Source of the DNA: Arthrobacter sp. RIT-PI-e
GTDB taxonomy: Bacteria; Actinomycetota; Actinomycetes; Actinomycetales; Micrococcaceae
Reading direction: 5' to 3'
Assembly: GCF_001187915.1 (NCBI RefSeq)
Contig: NZ_LGIU01000071.1
Coordinates: 1 to 40,871 of the forward strand
DNA length: 40,871 nucleotides
Part shown: piece after piece, positions 40,093 to 40,871 of the stretch
Layout of the letters: each line of letters opens with the position of its first letter
Numbering within the stretch: the first letter of the stretch is position 1
Program-made: the position numbers and the translations under genes
Notes under the pieces: generated by a model
Told to the model about the DNA's origin: nothing
The model's input: only the letters and a program-made list of their open reading frames with translations
Databases searched by the model: none

Positions 40093-40871
40093 ATGTCGTT
40101 CAGGTTGGGAAGTGCCCTCGTTCTGGCAGCCATCGCGATGACGATCGGTGCCTCCAGCGCTGCGGCCACCACCGATTTCACCGTCCCCTGTACCACTACG
40201 GATTCCACCTGTCTGGCCCAACGACTCACGGCGGTGGAAACGTGGATCGAAGCGAATGATACGGATGTACCCGTGCCTACCCCGAAGCCTTCCCCGGCCC
40301 CCACACCGAAGCCGACGGCGTCACCGACTCCCACACCGACCGCGAAACCCACCGCGAAACCGACCGCGACCGCGAAACCCACCGCGAAACCGACCGCGAC
40401 GGCATCACCCACCGCGAAACCGACCGCGACGGCATCACCCACCGCCAAGCCGAGCGCGTCACCGACCGCGGCTCCCGCCCCGAAGCCCACTACGACCACA
40501 TCGCCTGCTCCGGCTCCCGCCCCGAAGCCCGCCGTGTGGGAGGGCTCGGTCAGCCAGGGGTCTGCCATCGGTGGGAGAGCAACGCCCCTCACCGTGACCG
40601 TGACCTCGCCGTCGGGGTCCCAGGCCAACAAGGTCGTCTACGTGGAGGCGTGGCAGAACGGCGCCAGGAAGGCGGACGTCTTCCTGGAGGGCCGGGACCT
40701 GACCGGGAGGACCACCCACACCCTCGACCTCCCGGCCCTCGCACCGGGAAGCTACGAACTGCGGCTGATGCTCTTCGACGGCCCTCCTGCGGGCTCGTAC
40801 GAGTGGGGCACCATGCGCCTGAACACGGTGGGCCGGAACCTCACCGTCGCAGTCTCGGTGACCCCGGTGAC
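40093..40871 (+). CDS. Secreted protein with Thr/Ala/Lys/Pro repeat stalk, 3' truncated by window end
   Basis: At least 259 codons, open to the window edge. A signal peptide is clear: MSFRLGSALVLAAIAMTIG with probable cleavage after SSAAA. Then come about 38 residues with two cysteines (VPCTTTDSTC), a stalk of Pro, Thr, Ala and Lys (residues about 56-138) with ten-residue repeats of the TAKPTATASP kind, and a folded domain starting near VWEGSVSQGSAIGG that looks like a beta-sandwich (LTVTVTSPSGSQANKVVYVEA and later strands). The start has AAGGAAG upstream. The stalk type is common in cell-wall-spanning surface proteins. Anchor and function lie outside the window, if there are any. Confidence 0.8.
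   Translation, partial: MSFRLGSALVLAAIAMTIGASSAAATTDFTVPCTTTDSTCLAQRLTAVETWIEANDTDVPVPTPKPSPAPTPKPTASPTPTPTAKPTAKPTATAKPTAKPTATASPTAKPTATASPTAKPSASPTAAPAPKPTTTTSPAPAPAPKPAVWEGSVSQGSAIGGRATPLTVTVTSPSGSQANKVVYVEAWQNGARKADVFLEGRDLTGRTTHTLDLPALAPGSYELRLMLFDGPPAGSYEWGTMRLNTVGRNLTVAVSVTPV
40351..40440. repeat. Three tandem 30-bp units in the stalk of the secreted protein
   Basis: Units at 40351, 40381 and 40411; the last two are identical and the first differs only near its end. Each encodes ten residues (TAKPTATASP or TAKPTATAKP). Looser copies flank them. Copy number could vary by slippage without frame loss. Confidence 0.85.

Noticed and set aside
40351-40440. CRISPR-like direct repeats
   Set aside because: The units are contiguous without spacers and encode a regular ten-residue repeat in frame.

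Overview
The window comes from a high-GC Gram-positive actinobacterium, most likely a member of the Micrococcaceae close to Kocuria. This is inferred from base composition (about 70% G+C, codons ending mostly in G or C) and from gene content: an Mtb-like lpdA / purine nucleoside phosphorylase / sugar phosphomutase neighbourhood, SCO4848-family and DUF2505 proteins, SufS-SufU, and twin large LuxR (LAL) regulators. I saw no insertion sequence, phage gene, CRISPR array, tRNA or rRNA.

Left part (1-10,680). The window opens in the last codons of a biotin-carrier protein. A minus-strand pair follows (Ser/Thr kinase, then lipoprotein; 4-base overlap), then an MHS-type transporter, a DUF2235 hydrolase and an LpdA-like quinone reductase without redox cysteines. 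Divergent from lpdA runs a nucleoside-degradation cassette: purine nucleoside phosphorylase, phosphopentomutase/phosphomannomutase-type mutase, deoxyribose-phosphate aldolase and a small membrane protein. A tandem pair of inverted repeats sits over the phosphorylase promoter.

Middle part (10,683-20,700). mfd (minus) is followed by a plus-strand group of a DUF2505 protein, an SCO4848-family protein, the NhaA antiporter and an overlapping orphan sensor kinase. sufS-sufU on the minus strand have no sufBCD beside them.

Right part (20,706-40,871). The most interesting block is a minus-strand surface-polysaccharide locus at 20,706-28,755. It encodes a GlxA-like copper radical oxidase with a duplicated N-terminal module, an Excalibur-type anchored protein, a CslA-like processive glycosyltransferase, a GT-C (GT39-like) transferase and a polyprenol-phosphate glycosyltransferase fused to GtrA. 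Upstream on the same strand, across a lower-GC 740-base gap, lie two LAL regulators joined by a 4-base GTGA overlap, and then pth and rplY. The window ends with an acyltransferase-3/SGNH O-acyltransferase, a VanZ-like protein, a small membrane protein and the start of a secreted Pro/Thr/Ala/Lys-repeat protein behind a structured leader.

Quality warning. Several short patches (about 25-100, 8,034-8,122, 37,110-37,280, and possibly 36,149-36,175) have lost nearly all A and T exactly where conserved motifs should be. They break the mutase and acyltransferase frames. I read them as sequence or consensus errors, not as gene decay.
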